Positions 1 to 6,925 of a stretch of DNA of 14,427 nucleotides are shown piece by piece; the first letter of the stretch is position 1; each line of letters opens with the position of its first letter. The translations under genes and the position numbers were made by a program. Location: the NCBI GenBank assembly GCA_003537575.1, contig DPRS01000031.1, positions 60,041-74,467 on the forward strand, given 5' to 3'. Origin of the DNA: Oxalobacteraceae bacterium (lineage in GTDB: Bacteria > Pseudomonadota > Gammaproteobacteria > Burkholderiales > Burkholderiaceae_D). The notes beneath the pieces were generated by a model. It had not been told where the DNA came from. It was given only the letters and a program-made list of their open reading frames with translations, and ran no database searches.

Positions 1-1
1 T

Positions 2-490
2 GCCGAAGCGCCGGAGCTTTTGGCCGAAGGCCACCCCTTTCCGAAAATTGCTCTAAGCTATGCCTCGGGAGAAACAGTTTCGACCAACTCCTTTCGCGGG
101 AAAGTGGTGGTTTTGAATGTCTGGGCGACCTGGTGCCCGCCTTGCCGTCGCGAAATGCCAAGTCTCGAAGCGCTCAGCCGCACGCTCGATCCGGAACATT
201 TCGCCGTAATCGGCGTGTCGACGGACAAAGATCCCTTACTCGCTGAAGGGTTTCTTAAGGAAAATCAGATTTCTTTTGTTAATTTTCTGGATGAAGGCGG
301 CCGCATCGCCCGGCAACTGGGCTTGAATGTCTATCCTGACACGTTCCTGATCGCGCCGGATGGCGTACTGGTCAAACGCGTGACGGGGCAACAGGAGTGG
401 AACAGTCCCGCCATGATCAAGCTGGTACAGGACATTTACTGGCAACACGACAACAAAAGCATGCAGTTAAACAGCAACAGGCAGCCATGA
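2..490 (+). CDS. TlpA/ResA-family thiol-disulfide oxidoreductase, 5' end outside window
   Basis: This is the C-terminal part of a thioredoxin-fold protein. The frame is open to the left edge (reading A-E-A-P-E-L-L from base 2), so the true start, and with it any signal peptide or lipobox, lies upstream; a TTG at 20 is only an internal candidate. The redox site WATWCPPC is encoded around 122-145 and is followed by RREMPSL, which is typical of the TlpA/ResA/CcmG group. The expected cis-proline appears later as NVYPDTFLI. Proteins of this group are usually periplasmic and reduce specific disulfides, often the CXXCH cysteines of apocytochrome c. That job fits the cytochrome genes downstream but is inferred. 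The stop overlaps the next start in an ATGA, so it is the upstream member of an operon with the kinase. Confidence 0.9.
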   Translation, partial: AEAPELLAEGHPFPKIALSYASGETVSTNSFRGKVVVLNVWATWCPPCRREMPSLEALSRTLDPEHFAVIGVSTDKDPLLAEGFLKENQISFVNFLDEGGRIARQLGLNVYPDTFLIAPDGVLVKRVTGQQEWNSPAMIKLVQDIYWQHDNKSMQLNSNRQP

Positions 491-2052
491 CAGAGACAGA
501 AAATCAGGCTCAGGAAAATTCCGCGATCTTCCCCGCATCGGCAACCCAGGCTGCCGATGCTTCGGCCGAAGAGGGCCAATGCCCGAAAAGATTCGTGCTA
601 TCGGTGCGGACCAAAGGCCTGATCGTGCTCAGCGCACTGGTTATCTATGCATTCGTGATTGCGCTATTCATGTTTCATGAAAAGCGCGAATTGATGCAGG
701 ATTTCGAGGTAATCCAGATGTCGCTCGAAAAGGACGGCATGCTGCGCGATGCTGATTCGGCTGCCTTCCATGCCGTGATGGCGGTGTTCGCCAATCTGGA
801 TGCGACCAATCGCGCGGAAGGCGTCCAGCGCATCAAAGTGCATTTGCAATCCTTGCGCGTCAGGCACAGCAATTTGCAGCAGCACATTGAGGGATTCGAT
901 ATCAGGATGGATGGTGTCGATAAGGCGCTGATGCTGACAGACCTGGATCCGTCGAAAACCAATATGAACCAGCTCATCGTCGAACTGGTAAAAGTCAAAA
1001 ACGAATTTACCGACCTTGCCGAATCATCGCAACAGGCGCGCGAACGCATGTCCGAGCAATACCGCATGCAAACCGATTCGGTCGCGCTGACCTCCCTGTT
1101 CCTCGGCTCGTTCGGCCTGGCATTGCTGGGCGCGATTACCCTGCTGTTTTTCAGGCAGCTGGCAAAAGACTTGCACGCCTTGCAAACGCGCGCGATGGAA
1201 ATCGTCAACAGTTTTCGTGGCGAGCCGATCCCGGTGCGACGGCAAGACGAAGTCGGTCAGCTGATGCGGGCCGTCAACAGTATGGCCACGGCATTGGACA
1301 AGCGGGAAAAGGAATTGCTGCTTGAACGGCAAAAATATTTTCATCAAGAAAAGATGGCTGCAATTGGCGCACTGGCAGCGGGTGTCGCCCATGAAATTGG
1401 CAATCCGATTGCGGCAATCTGCGGCATTGCCGATGATATGTCGGAGCGGCGCTCCTACGGCCTGGGAATTTGCTCGGAAGAGACTTGTCGCCCATGCCGG
1501 CCGGATATTATCCGTGAACAGGCCCAGCGCCTGGCCGCGATTACGCGCGAAATTTCAGAGTTTGCCTCTCCTCAGCCAGCCGAACCGCAATTCCTCGACC
1601 TGAATGCGCAATTGCGCAGCACCAGCAATATGTTGCGTTACGACAAGCGCATGAGTCGCGTCGAATTGTGTCTGAAGCTCGATTCGCAATTGCCGGCAAT
1701 CTATGGCGTGGCCGACCAGTTGACGCAACTACTCATGAATCTGATGATCAATGCGATGGATGCTTTGGACCCTGTCATGGATCGTCCGCCGGCGATCACT
1801 ATTTCAACTCGGATCGAGGATGGCAAGGTTTGCCTGACGGTGGAGGATAATGGGTTCGGCATGGAAAAGGACGTGCTGGATAAGGCATTTGACGCTTTTT
1901 TCACCACCAAGCCTGCTGGAAAAGGCACCGGCCTGGGATTGTCGTTATGTTATTCGATCATGCAAAACCATGAGGGCAGCATCGAGATCGATTCGACGCC
2001 GGGCATCGGCACGCGGGTGCGGGCATTTTTTCCAATTAAAGAAATAAGTTGA
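487..2052 (+). CDS. Membrane sensor histidine kinase (HAMP-HisKA-HATPase) with a Cys cluster in the DHp domain
   Basis: A 521-residue NtrB-like sensor kinase. The ATG at 487 is chosen because it forms an ATGA overlap with the preceding stop and has AGG at 479-481; an in-frame extension upstream would overlap the thioredoxin much further. Visible order: cytoplasmic tail about 1-44, membrane helix about 45-63, mainly helical periplasmic region about 64-200, membrane helix about 201-222, HAMP about 223-275, HisKA with AHEIGNP (phospho-acceptor H302), then HATPase with N-box N418 and N422, G1 box DNGFG (454-458) and G2 box GKGTGLGL (478-485). All catalytic boxes look intact. Oddity: between the two DHp helices there is an insertion with C329, C334 and C337 (C-X4-C-X2-C), placed to bind metal or respond to redox state. 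The partner is almost certainly the sigma-54 activator that follows. The signal is unknown. Confidence 0.93.
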   Translation: MTETENQAQENSAIFPASATQAADASAEEGQCPKRFVLSVRTKGLIVLSALVIYAFVIALFMFHEKRELMQDFEVIQMSLEKDGMLRDADSAAFHAVMAVFANLDATNRAEGVQRIKVHLQSLRVRHSNLQQHIEGFDIRMDGVDKALMLTDLDPSKTNMNQLIVELVKVKNEFTDLAESSQQARERMSEQYRMQTDSVALTSLFLGSFGLALLGAITLLFFRQLAKDLHALQTRAMEIVNSFRGEPIPVRRQDEVGQLMRAVNSMATALDKREKELLLERQKYFHQEKMAAIGALAAGVAHEIGNPIAAICGIADDMSERRSYGLGICSEETCRPCRPDIIREQAQRLAAITREISEFASPQPAEPQFLDLNAQLRSTSNMLRYDKRMSRVELCLKLDSQLPAIYGVADQLTQLLMNLMINAMDALDPVMDRPPAITISTRIEDGKVCLTVEDNGFGMEKDVLDKAFDAFFTTKPAGKGTGLGLSLCYSIMQNHEGSIEIDSTPGIGTRVRAFFPIKEIS

Positions 2053-3452
2053 CCATCGTGAACATGAAATCCCTGGAAGTATTGATCGTTGACGACGAGC
2101 CAGCCATCCGCCAGGTATTGGCGGCGCACCTGAGCCGATCGGGATGCAGCGTCTGTCAGGCAGCGAACGGCACCGAGGCGCTGGACCGCTTGTCCAAGGG
2201 CGATATCGACGTGGCGATCAGCGATATCAAGATGCCCGACTTTACCGGCATCGAACTGGTGCGCCGCGCCCGTGCCGCCGGTATCGAAACCAACTTCATC
2301 ATGATGACCGCCTATGCCTCGGTCGATACGGCTATCGAGGCAATCAAGGCCGGCGCGTCCGATTACATGATCAAGCCGGTGCGCAACGAGGAAGTGCTGC
2401 ATCGCCTGATGAAAGTCGGCGACCTGCGCCGCCTGAGTTCGGAAAACAAGGTGCTGCGCAACCTGGTGCTGGGCACGCAGGAAGAACATTTCAGTTTTGC
2501 CTCGCCGGCGATGCACGAGATGAATCGGCTGATCGCCAAGGTGGCGCCGACCGACAGCACGGTGCTGGTGACCGGCGAAAGCGGTACCGGTAAAGGCGTC
2601 ATCGCGCGCCAGATCCACCAGAACAGCCAGCGCGCCGACGGGCCCTTCATTCCCGTTAACTGCGGCGCGATTCCCGAAAACCTGATGGAAAGCGAATTGT
2701 TCGGCCATTTGAAAGGCTCGTTTACCGGCGCCGACAAGGTCCGCAAGGGCCTGTTCCTGGAAGCGGACAAGGGCACCATCTTCCTGGATGAAATCGGCGA
2801 GCTGCCGCTGGCGCTGCAAGTCAAGCTGCTGCATGTGATTGAGGAAAAAACCGTGCGCCCGGTCGGCAGCGAGCAGGTCAAGCGCGCGGACGTGCGCATT
2901 GTCGCCGCCACCAACCGCGACTTGCGGCAAATGGTCGACGAAGGCAAGTTTCGCGAAGACCTGTTTTTCCGCCTGACCGTGTTCCATGTGCACGTGCCGC
3001 CTCTGCGCGAACGCCGTTCGGATATTCCCGGGTTGGTGCGATTCTTGCTCCAAAGAGGTGCGAAGCGAATGAACACCCTTGCGCAGATTGCAATCGATCC
3101 TGATGTCGAAGAGATTCTGGCGACATACGATTGGCCGGGCAATGTCCGGGAGATGGAAAACGTGATCGACCGCGCATTGATTCTGGCTGAAGACGGACGC
3201 ATCACGATGGCTGATTTGCCGATACAGATTGCGCGGACAGCACCGGCAAAAAGCGGCATGCAGCTTGCCGATTGCAGCGATGGCTTGCGCGAACAGGTGC
3301 GGCGCTTCGAATGTGCGGTAATCGGCAAGGCGATCAGCGAGGCTGGCGGCGACCGTCGCATTGCGGCGCAAAAGCTGGGAATCGGACTCTCCAGCCTGTA
3401 CCGCAAACTGGAAGAGTTCGAGACGCTCGGCTTGCTTCAGGGTGGCGTGTAA
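2049..3452 (+). CDS. NtrC-family sigma-54-dependent response regulator
   Basis: A complete three-domain activator, 467 residues from the TTG at 2049. Receiver about 8-122: acidic pair D15/D16, phospho-acceptor D59 in AISDIKMP, T87 and K109. AAA+ domain about 145-385: Walker A GESGTGKG (176-183), sigma-54 contact loop GSFTGA (223-228, usually GAFTGA), Walker B TIFLDE (243-248), and the WPGNVREMENV signature. A Fis-type helix-turn-helix lies at about 434-455 (GDRRIAAQKLGIGLSSLYRKL). The TTG start overlaps the kinase stop as TTGA; GTG 2058 and ATG 2064 are in-frame alternatives, and none of the three has a strong Shine-Dalgarno. It should bind an enhancer and open sigma-54 promoters when phosphorylated by the upstream kinase. 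The likely targets are the cytochrome and propeller genes downstream, but no convincing sigma-54 promoter is seen directly before them. Confidence 0.93.
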   Translation: MTIVNMKSLEVLIVDDEPAIRQVLAAHLSRSGCSVCQAANGTEALDRLSKGDIDVAISDIKMPDFTGIELVRRARAAGIETNFIMMTAYASVDTAIEAIKAGASDYMIKPVRNEEVLHRLMKVGDLRRLSSENKVLRNLVLGTQEEHFSFASPAMHEMNRLIAKVAPTDSTVLVTGESGTGKGVIARQIHQNSQRADGPFIPVNCGAIPENLMESELFGHLKGSFTGADKVRKGLFLEADKGTIFLDEIGELPLALQVKLLHVIEEKTVRPVGSEQVKRADVRIVAATNRDLRQMVDEGKFREDLFFRLTVFHVHVPPLRERRSDIPGLVRFLLQRGAKRMNTLAQIAIDPDVEEILATYDWPGNVREMENVIDRALILAEDGRITMADLPIQIARTAPAKSGMQLADCSDGLREQVRRFECAVIGKAISEAGGDRRIAAQKLGIGLSSLYRKLEEFETLGLLQGGV

Positions 3453-3509
3453 GACCGTCTGGCAGCGTGCCGGAGAGAGCGGGATTTGCGAAGCGGGGAG
3501 TGAAATTTT

Positions 3510-4070
3510 ATGGCAATGAATAATCTGAATTGCGGCATGCGGGCCTGTGTTGGCGCGCTGCTGTTGTGCCTGGCAGCCCCATTCGCGTTTGCCGGGCCGG
3601 AGCAGGATACGGAACTGGCTGAAAAGGAATTTGCCCGCGGCGACCTGAAGAAGTCGCTCTCGCTCTGGCGTAATGCGGCCAAACAAGGCTATGCGCCGGC
3701 GCAGGTCTGGCTGGGCGACATTCTCGACAAGGGAGAAGAAGATGAAGAAGCCGTTGCCTGGTATCGCAAGGCGGCGGCGCAGGGCAGTGCGGCGGGCGAG
3801 TTCGGCTTGGGACAAATGTACGCCAAAGGCGAGGGCGTGAAAAAGGATTTCGCGCAGGCGCGTAGCTACATCAGCCGCGCCGCCGAAAAGGATTACCTGC
3901 AGGCGGTTATCGCGATGATGGAAATGCACAAGAAGGGAGATCTTGGCGCAACTCGCGATCCGGTTCTGGCCGCGCAATGGGAAGCCAAGGTCAAGCAACT
4001 GTCTCAGAAAGAGACGACGCCGGTGCAAAAACAGACGGCGCAGGCGACGGCGCAGGCCAAAGACAAGTAA
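3510..4070 (+). CDS. Secreted Sel1-like (TPR-type) repeat protein
   Basis: A 186-residue protein with a clear signal peptide (hydrophobic core about 12-26, likely cleavage after AFA near residue 28). The body is built of Sel1-like helical repeats at about 44-79, 80-115 and 116-150, recognised by alternating A-x-x-W-x-x-x-A-A and G-x-A-x-A/G patterns such as AVAWYRKAAAQGSAAGEFGLGQ. The C-terminal 20 residues are a low-complexity Gln/Ala/Lys tail. Such repeats are protein-protein interaction scaffolds, so a periplasmic assembly or chaperone role for the adjacent redox proteins is possible but not shown. ATG 3510 is preceded by GGGGAG (3495-3500); a second ATG at 3516 is also possible. It lies 57 bases after the response regulator and 21 before the cytochrome gene, in the same direction, probably one transcription unit. 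Confidence 0.85.
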   Translation: MAMNNLNCGMRACVGALLLCLAAPFAFAGPEQDTELAEKEFARGDLKKSLSLWRNAAKQGYAPAQVWLGDILDKGEEDEEAVAWYRKAAAQGSAAGEFGLGQMYAKGEGVKKDFAQARSYISRAAEKDYLQAVIAMMEMHKKGDLGATRDPVLAAQWEAKVKQLSQKETTPVQKQTAQATAQAKDK

Positions 4071-4091
4071 CACAAACATGGGGAGGCGCAC

Positions 4092-4454
4092 ATGGCACTC
4101 TTGAAAATGAGAATCGGCAAGCGCGTTATTGAGAAAATATCGTACGCATTGAGTGTGGCAGCGACGCTGGCAGTGGCTTGGCTGGCGGCAGGCTTTGCCG
4201 GCGACGTGTACGCCGCCGACAATCTCAGGGGGCGTCAGCTGTATGCGGCCAATTGTTCGATTTGCCATGGCGAGGGCGGCCGCAGCGTGATACCGGGCGC
4301 GCCTAATTTCGGCCGTGGCGAAGCCGTGCTGAAACCGGATATGACCTTGCTGGCAGCGATTCGCTCCGGTAAAAATGCCATGCCTGCCTTCCAGGGAATT
4401 CTGTCAGACCGCGACATCATGGATGTCATCGCTTACGTAAGGACTTTGCATTGA
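4092..4454 (+). CDS. Periplasmic monoheme class I cytochrome c
   Basis: A 120-residue small cytochrome. The N-terminus is a long signal peptide (basic stretch about 5-15, hydrophobic core about 18-36, likely cleavage after VYA near 41). Heme attachment is C55-S-I-C58-H59. The probable sixth ligand is M97 in KNAMPAF, and the C-terminal helix DIMDVIAYVRTLH is typical of class I / cytochrome c5- or c553-like proteins. It should shuttle single electrons in the periplasm. ATG 4092 has an excellent GGGGAGG (4080-4086) five bases upstream. Its stop overlaps the start of the first propeller gene as TTGA, so the two are probably translationally coupled, which suggests that the cytochrome and propellers work together. 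Physiological donor and acceptor are not deducible here. Confidence 0.92.
   Translation: MALLKMRIGKRVIEKISYALSVAATLAVAWLAAGFAGDVYAADNLRGRQLYAANCSICHGEGGRSVIPGAPNFGRGEAVLKPDMTLLAAIRSGKNAMPAFQGILSDRDIMDVIAYVRTLH
4438..4443 (+). promoter_or_regulatory. Shine-Dalgarno TAAGGA that fixes the TTG start of the first propeller gene
   Basis: A TAAGGA lies inside the last codons of the cytochrome gene, seven bases before TTG 4451. The TTG overlaps the cytochrome stop (TTGA), is followed directly by a signal peptide, and no in-frame ATG occurs until well beyond it. Together these make TTG the start. Confidence 0.75.
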
Positions 4455-5539
4455 TACATACAACCCGATGGTTGCTGCTGCCCGCTCTTTTTGCCGCATT
4501 TGCCGGCAGCGCCAGCGCACAGACAAAACCAGCCGACAACCAGAATCAGCCAAAAGTCATCGAGACCTTTGCCGTCGGCGATAACGTATATGTACGCGCG
4601 CTGACGATGGAGCCGAAAACCGGCGCGCTGTGGGTCGGCACGTCGGCCGGCGTGCATGAGATCGATATCGCCAGCGGCAAGCCGCGCAATTCCTTTTCGC
4701 GCAGCAGCGGCCTGGCGAATGAATATGTGTTTGCAGTCGGCATCGATCAGGAAGGCTATAAGTGGTTCGGCACCAATGCCGGCGGCGTCTCGCGCTACAA
4801 GGACGGCAAGTGGAAAACCTTCTTCCCGATGCATGGCCTGGCCGATTACTGGGTGTACTCGTTCGCCAACCAGAAAAACGGCGATTTGTGGATCGGCACC
4901 TGGGCCGGCGTCAACGTGGTCGACCTGAAGACGCTCAAGATGCGCACCTATGTGAAGGAGCTGATCAACGAGTGGGTGTACGGCATCGACGTCGACGCGA
5001 AGGACCGCGTCTGGTTCGGCACCGAAGGCGGCGTTTCCATGTTCGACGGCAAGACATGGAAATCCTGGACCCACAAGGATGGCCTTGGCGCGGTCAATGA
5101 AAAGAAATTGCTGACCAGCCCGAATACCGGCCTGGGAACCCGCTCGCGCCACGATCTCGGCTTGCGTTCCGAAGACGGCGCGCCGACCTATAACCCGAAT
5201 TACGTCTTCTCGATTCTGGTGGCGCAGGACCAGACCATCTGGGCCGGCACCTGGGGTGGCGGCGTTGCCCGCTTTGACGGCAAGAAATGGACTAATTATT
5301 CGGTCAAGAACGGCCTGGCCGGCGATATTGTTTACAGCATGGTGCAGGATGCCAAGGGCGTGTTCTGGTTCGGCACCAATGCCGGCGTCACGCGCTACGA
5401 CGGCAAGACATGGAAGAGCGTGACCAAGGCGACCGGGCTGCTCGACAATAACGTGTATGCGCTGGCAGTCGCCCCCAACGGCGATATCTGGGTCGGCACC
5501 AAACGCGGTGTCGCGCATCTGAGCCAACCAAAGGATTAA
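4451..5539 (+). CDS. Periplasmic seven-bladed Reg_prop-type beta-propeller protein (first of a tandem pair)
   Basis: A 362-residue exported protein. The signal peptide is about 1-23 (hydrophobic core LLLPALFAAFAG, cleavage after ASA before Q24). The mature part contains seven copies of a W-hydrophobic-G-T-x-x-G-V blade motif at residues 61, 105, 147, 188, 264, 306 and 347, spaced 41-44 apart except for one gap of 76. This matches the two-component-regulator propeller repeat (Reg_prop) and predicts one closed seven-bladed propeller. In many bacteria these blades form the sensor part of hybrid kinases, but here there is no membrane helix or kinase domain. The extra 35 or so residues (about 210-250) end in YNPNY and recur in the next gene. 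Function unknown; ligand binding or docking for the cytochromes is inference. It lies 13 bases before its paralogue. Confidence 0.85.
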   Translation: MIHTTRWLLLPALFAAFAGSASAQTKPADNQNQPKVIETFAVGDNVYVRALTMEPKTGALWVGTSAGVHEIDIASGKPRNSFSRSSGLANEYVFAVGIDQEGYKWFGTNAGGVSRYKDGKWKTFFPMHGLADYWVYSFANQKNGDLWIGTWAGVNVVDLKTLKMRTYVKELINEWVYGIDVDAKDRVWFGTEGGVSMFDGKTWKSWTHKDGLGAVNEKKLLTSPNTGLGTRSRHDLGLRSEDGAPTYNPNYVFSILVAQDQTIWAGTWGGGVARFDGKKWTNYSVKNGLAGDIVYSMVQDAKGVFWFGTNAGVTRYDGKTWKSVTKATGLLDNNVYALAVAPNGDIWVGTKRGVAHLSQPKD

Positions 5540-5552
5540 CAGGGAGAGTATT

Positions 5553-6818
5553 GTGCAGTCGAACAAGATAGGCTTAGGAATTCTCAGCGTCGGCATCGTC
5601 GGGCTGATTGCAGCTGCCGGTTACATGGGCATTCAGCAGGTGACGAACGCGGCTGAGCCGGTTGCGCGCCAGTTATCGGCCGGGAAGCTGCCGGCCGGGG
5701 CGCAGCCATCGGCCAATCATCCGCCCATGCCGGGCGCGATACCGTCTGCAGCATCGGCAGCACCGCAACATCAAGGCAAGGTGCAGACCGATCCGAATGC
5801 GAAATATACGCACTTCCGCGTCGGTAACCGCAACGTCAAATCCATCATGTTGGATGGCAATCTGATCTGGGTCGGCACTTCCGGCGGTGTGGTTCGTTAC
5901 GACACCAAGACGGACGAATACCGCCTGTTCGATTCGCGTAACGGTTTGCTGTCGAACGGGATTTTCCATATCAGCAAGCTCGATGGCCGCGTCATGGTCG
6001 GCACCTATGGCGGCGGCATGTCGCTGTATGACGAGAAGCAGGATAAATGGGAAAACTTCAATATTCCCGAAGGCCTGGGCGACGCTTTCGTGTACGGCGT
6101 GCTGAAGGCATCCAATGGCGATGTCTGGGTCGCGACCTGGTCCGGCGCCAATCGCATCCGCGGCGGCGCCCTGAAGCAGCGCGAAAAGTGGGATCTGTTT
6201 ACTGTTGAGAATACCAAGGGCGGCTTGCCGAACGACTGGGTCTACGGCCTTGCCGAAGGCAAGAACGGTGAAATGTGGCTCGCCACCGAAGGCGGCCTGG
6301 CGCGCTACAAGGATGGCAAGTGGGATAACTGGAATCACGCCAAGGGGCTCGGTGCCGATTACGAAAAGGTCAAGAACGACATCAAGTTCAACACCGATCC
6401 TGCCACCCAATCGACGCATCACGCGCGGCAGAAGGAAGAGATGGGGCTGCAAGGCATCAACGTCGCGTACAACCCGAACTACATCATCGCGATGGTGGTG
6501 GATGACAAGGGCATGGTCTGGGCTGGCACCTGGGGCGGCGGCCTGGCCAGCTTCGATGGCAAGACCTGGCGCAACTACACGGTGGCCGACGGCTTGCCGG
6601 GCAACCACGTCTTCATGCTGCATATCGATCCGAAAGGCGTGATGTGGATCGGCACGAACGCCGGCCTGGCCAAGCGCGAAGGCGACAAGTTCGCCGTGCT
6701 GACCACCGAGGACGGGCTATTCTCGAATACCGTGTTTTCCATGGCAACTGCGCCTGACGGCGCACAGTGGATCGGCAGCTTCGGCGGCGTGACGCATCTG
6801 AAGCCGAAGGCACAATAA
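5553..6818 (+). CDS. Membrane-anchored or secreted seven-bladed Reg_prop-type beta-propeller protein (second of the pair)
   Basis: A 421-residue paralogue of the preceding protein. The start is GTG 5553 with GGGAGAG (5542-5548) four bases upstream. A hydrophobic segment at about 6-27 is either a signal peptide or an uncleaved anchor, followed by a Pro/Ala/Gln-rich linker (about 33-78) that would hold the propeller away from the membrane. Blade motifs of the W-x-[GA]-[TS]-x-x-G type occur at about 106, 148 (M in place of W), 192, 242, 323, 365 and 406: seven blades. As in the first protein, the gap between blades 4 and 5 is long (81 residues) and ends in YNPNY, followed by a nearly identical stretch containing WAGTWGGG. 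The pair therefore arose by duplication after the insertion was acquired. No catalytic motif is recognised. Function unknown. Confidence 0.84.
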   Translation: MQSNKIGLGILSVGIVGLIAAAGYMGIQQVTNAAEPVARQLSAGKLPAGAQPSANHPPMPGAIPSAASAAPQHQGKVQTDPNAKYTHFRVGNRNVKSIMLDGNLIWVGTSGGVVRYDTKTDEYRLFDSRNGLLSNGIFHISKLDGRVMVGTYGGGMSLYDEKQDKWENFNIPEGLGDAFVYGVLKASNGDVWVATWSGANRIRGGALKQREKWDLFTVENTKGGLPNDWVYGLAEGKNGEMWLATEGGLARYKDGKWDNWNHAKGLGADYEKVKNDIKFNTDPATQSTHHARQKEEMGLQGINVAYNPNYIIAMVVDDKGMVWAGTWGGGLASFDGKTWRNYTVADGLPGNHVFMLHIDPKGVMWIGTNAGLAKREGDKFAVLTTEDGLFSNTVFSMATAPDGAQWIGSFGGVTHLKPKAQ

Positions 6819-6866
6819 GCACGGCCACCCAGGCCGGGCAGGCCAACCATCATCTTAGAACAAGCC

Positions 6867-6910
6867 ACTGGCAAGACCCTTCCTCCAGCGCGGAGCAGGG
6901 CATTGCCAGT
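6867..6910 (+). terminator. Long interrupted hairpin between the second propeller gene and hemE (terminator or hemE leader structure)
   Basis: Perfect arms ACTGGCAA (6867-6874) and TTGCCAGT (6903-6910) enclose CCCT/AGGG (6877-6880 with 6897-6900) and CTCC/GGAG (6883-6886 with 6892-6895), leaving a five-base loop. That gives 16 base pairs interrupted by two small internal loops. No T-run follows on the plus strand, so it is not a classical intrinsic terminator. The 3' arm ends 15 bases before the hemE start and 4 bases before its GGAAAG ribosome site (6915-6920), so a role in hemE translation or mRNA stability is equally possible. Confidence 0.55.
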
Positions 6911-6925
6911 TAACGGAAAGATTTC

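Noticed and set aside
4035..4058. Short tandem duplication of GACGGCGCAGGC at the end of the Sel1 gene
   Set aside because: It simply encodes the Gln/Ala-rich tail; two copies inside a low-complexity coding end do not indicate a repeat element.
1950..4268. A very long minus-strand open frame (772 codons) opposite the response regulator, Sel1 and cytochrome genes
   Set aside because: It runs antisense to three genes with intact motifs, is rich in Arg/Gln/His with no domain pattern, and is explained by the codon bias of GC-rich genes.
4433..5596. Minus-strand open frame of 387 codons opposite the first propeller gene, with a similar one at 5673-6623
   Set aside because: Both mirror the repetitive blades of the real genes and have no ribosome site or domain of their own; they are antisense shadows.
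6868..6882. Possible sigma-54 promoter TGGCAAGACCCTTCC before hemE
   Set aside because: The essential GC of the -12 element is replaced by CC, and the string is already part of the hairpin arm.
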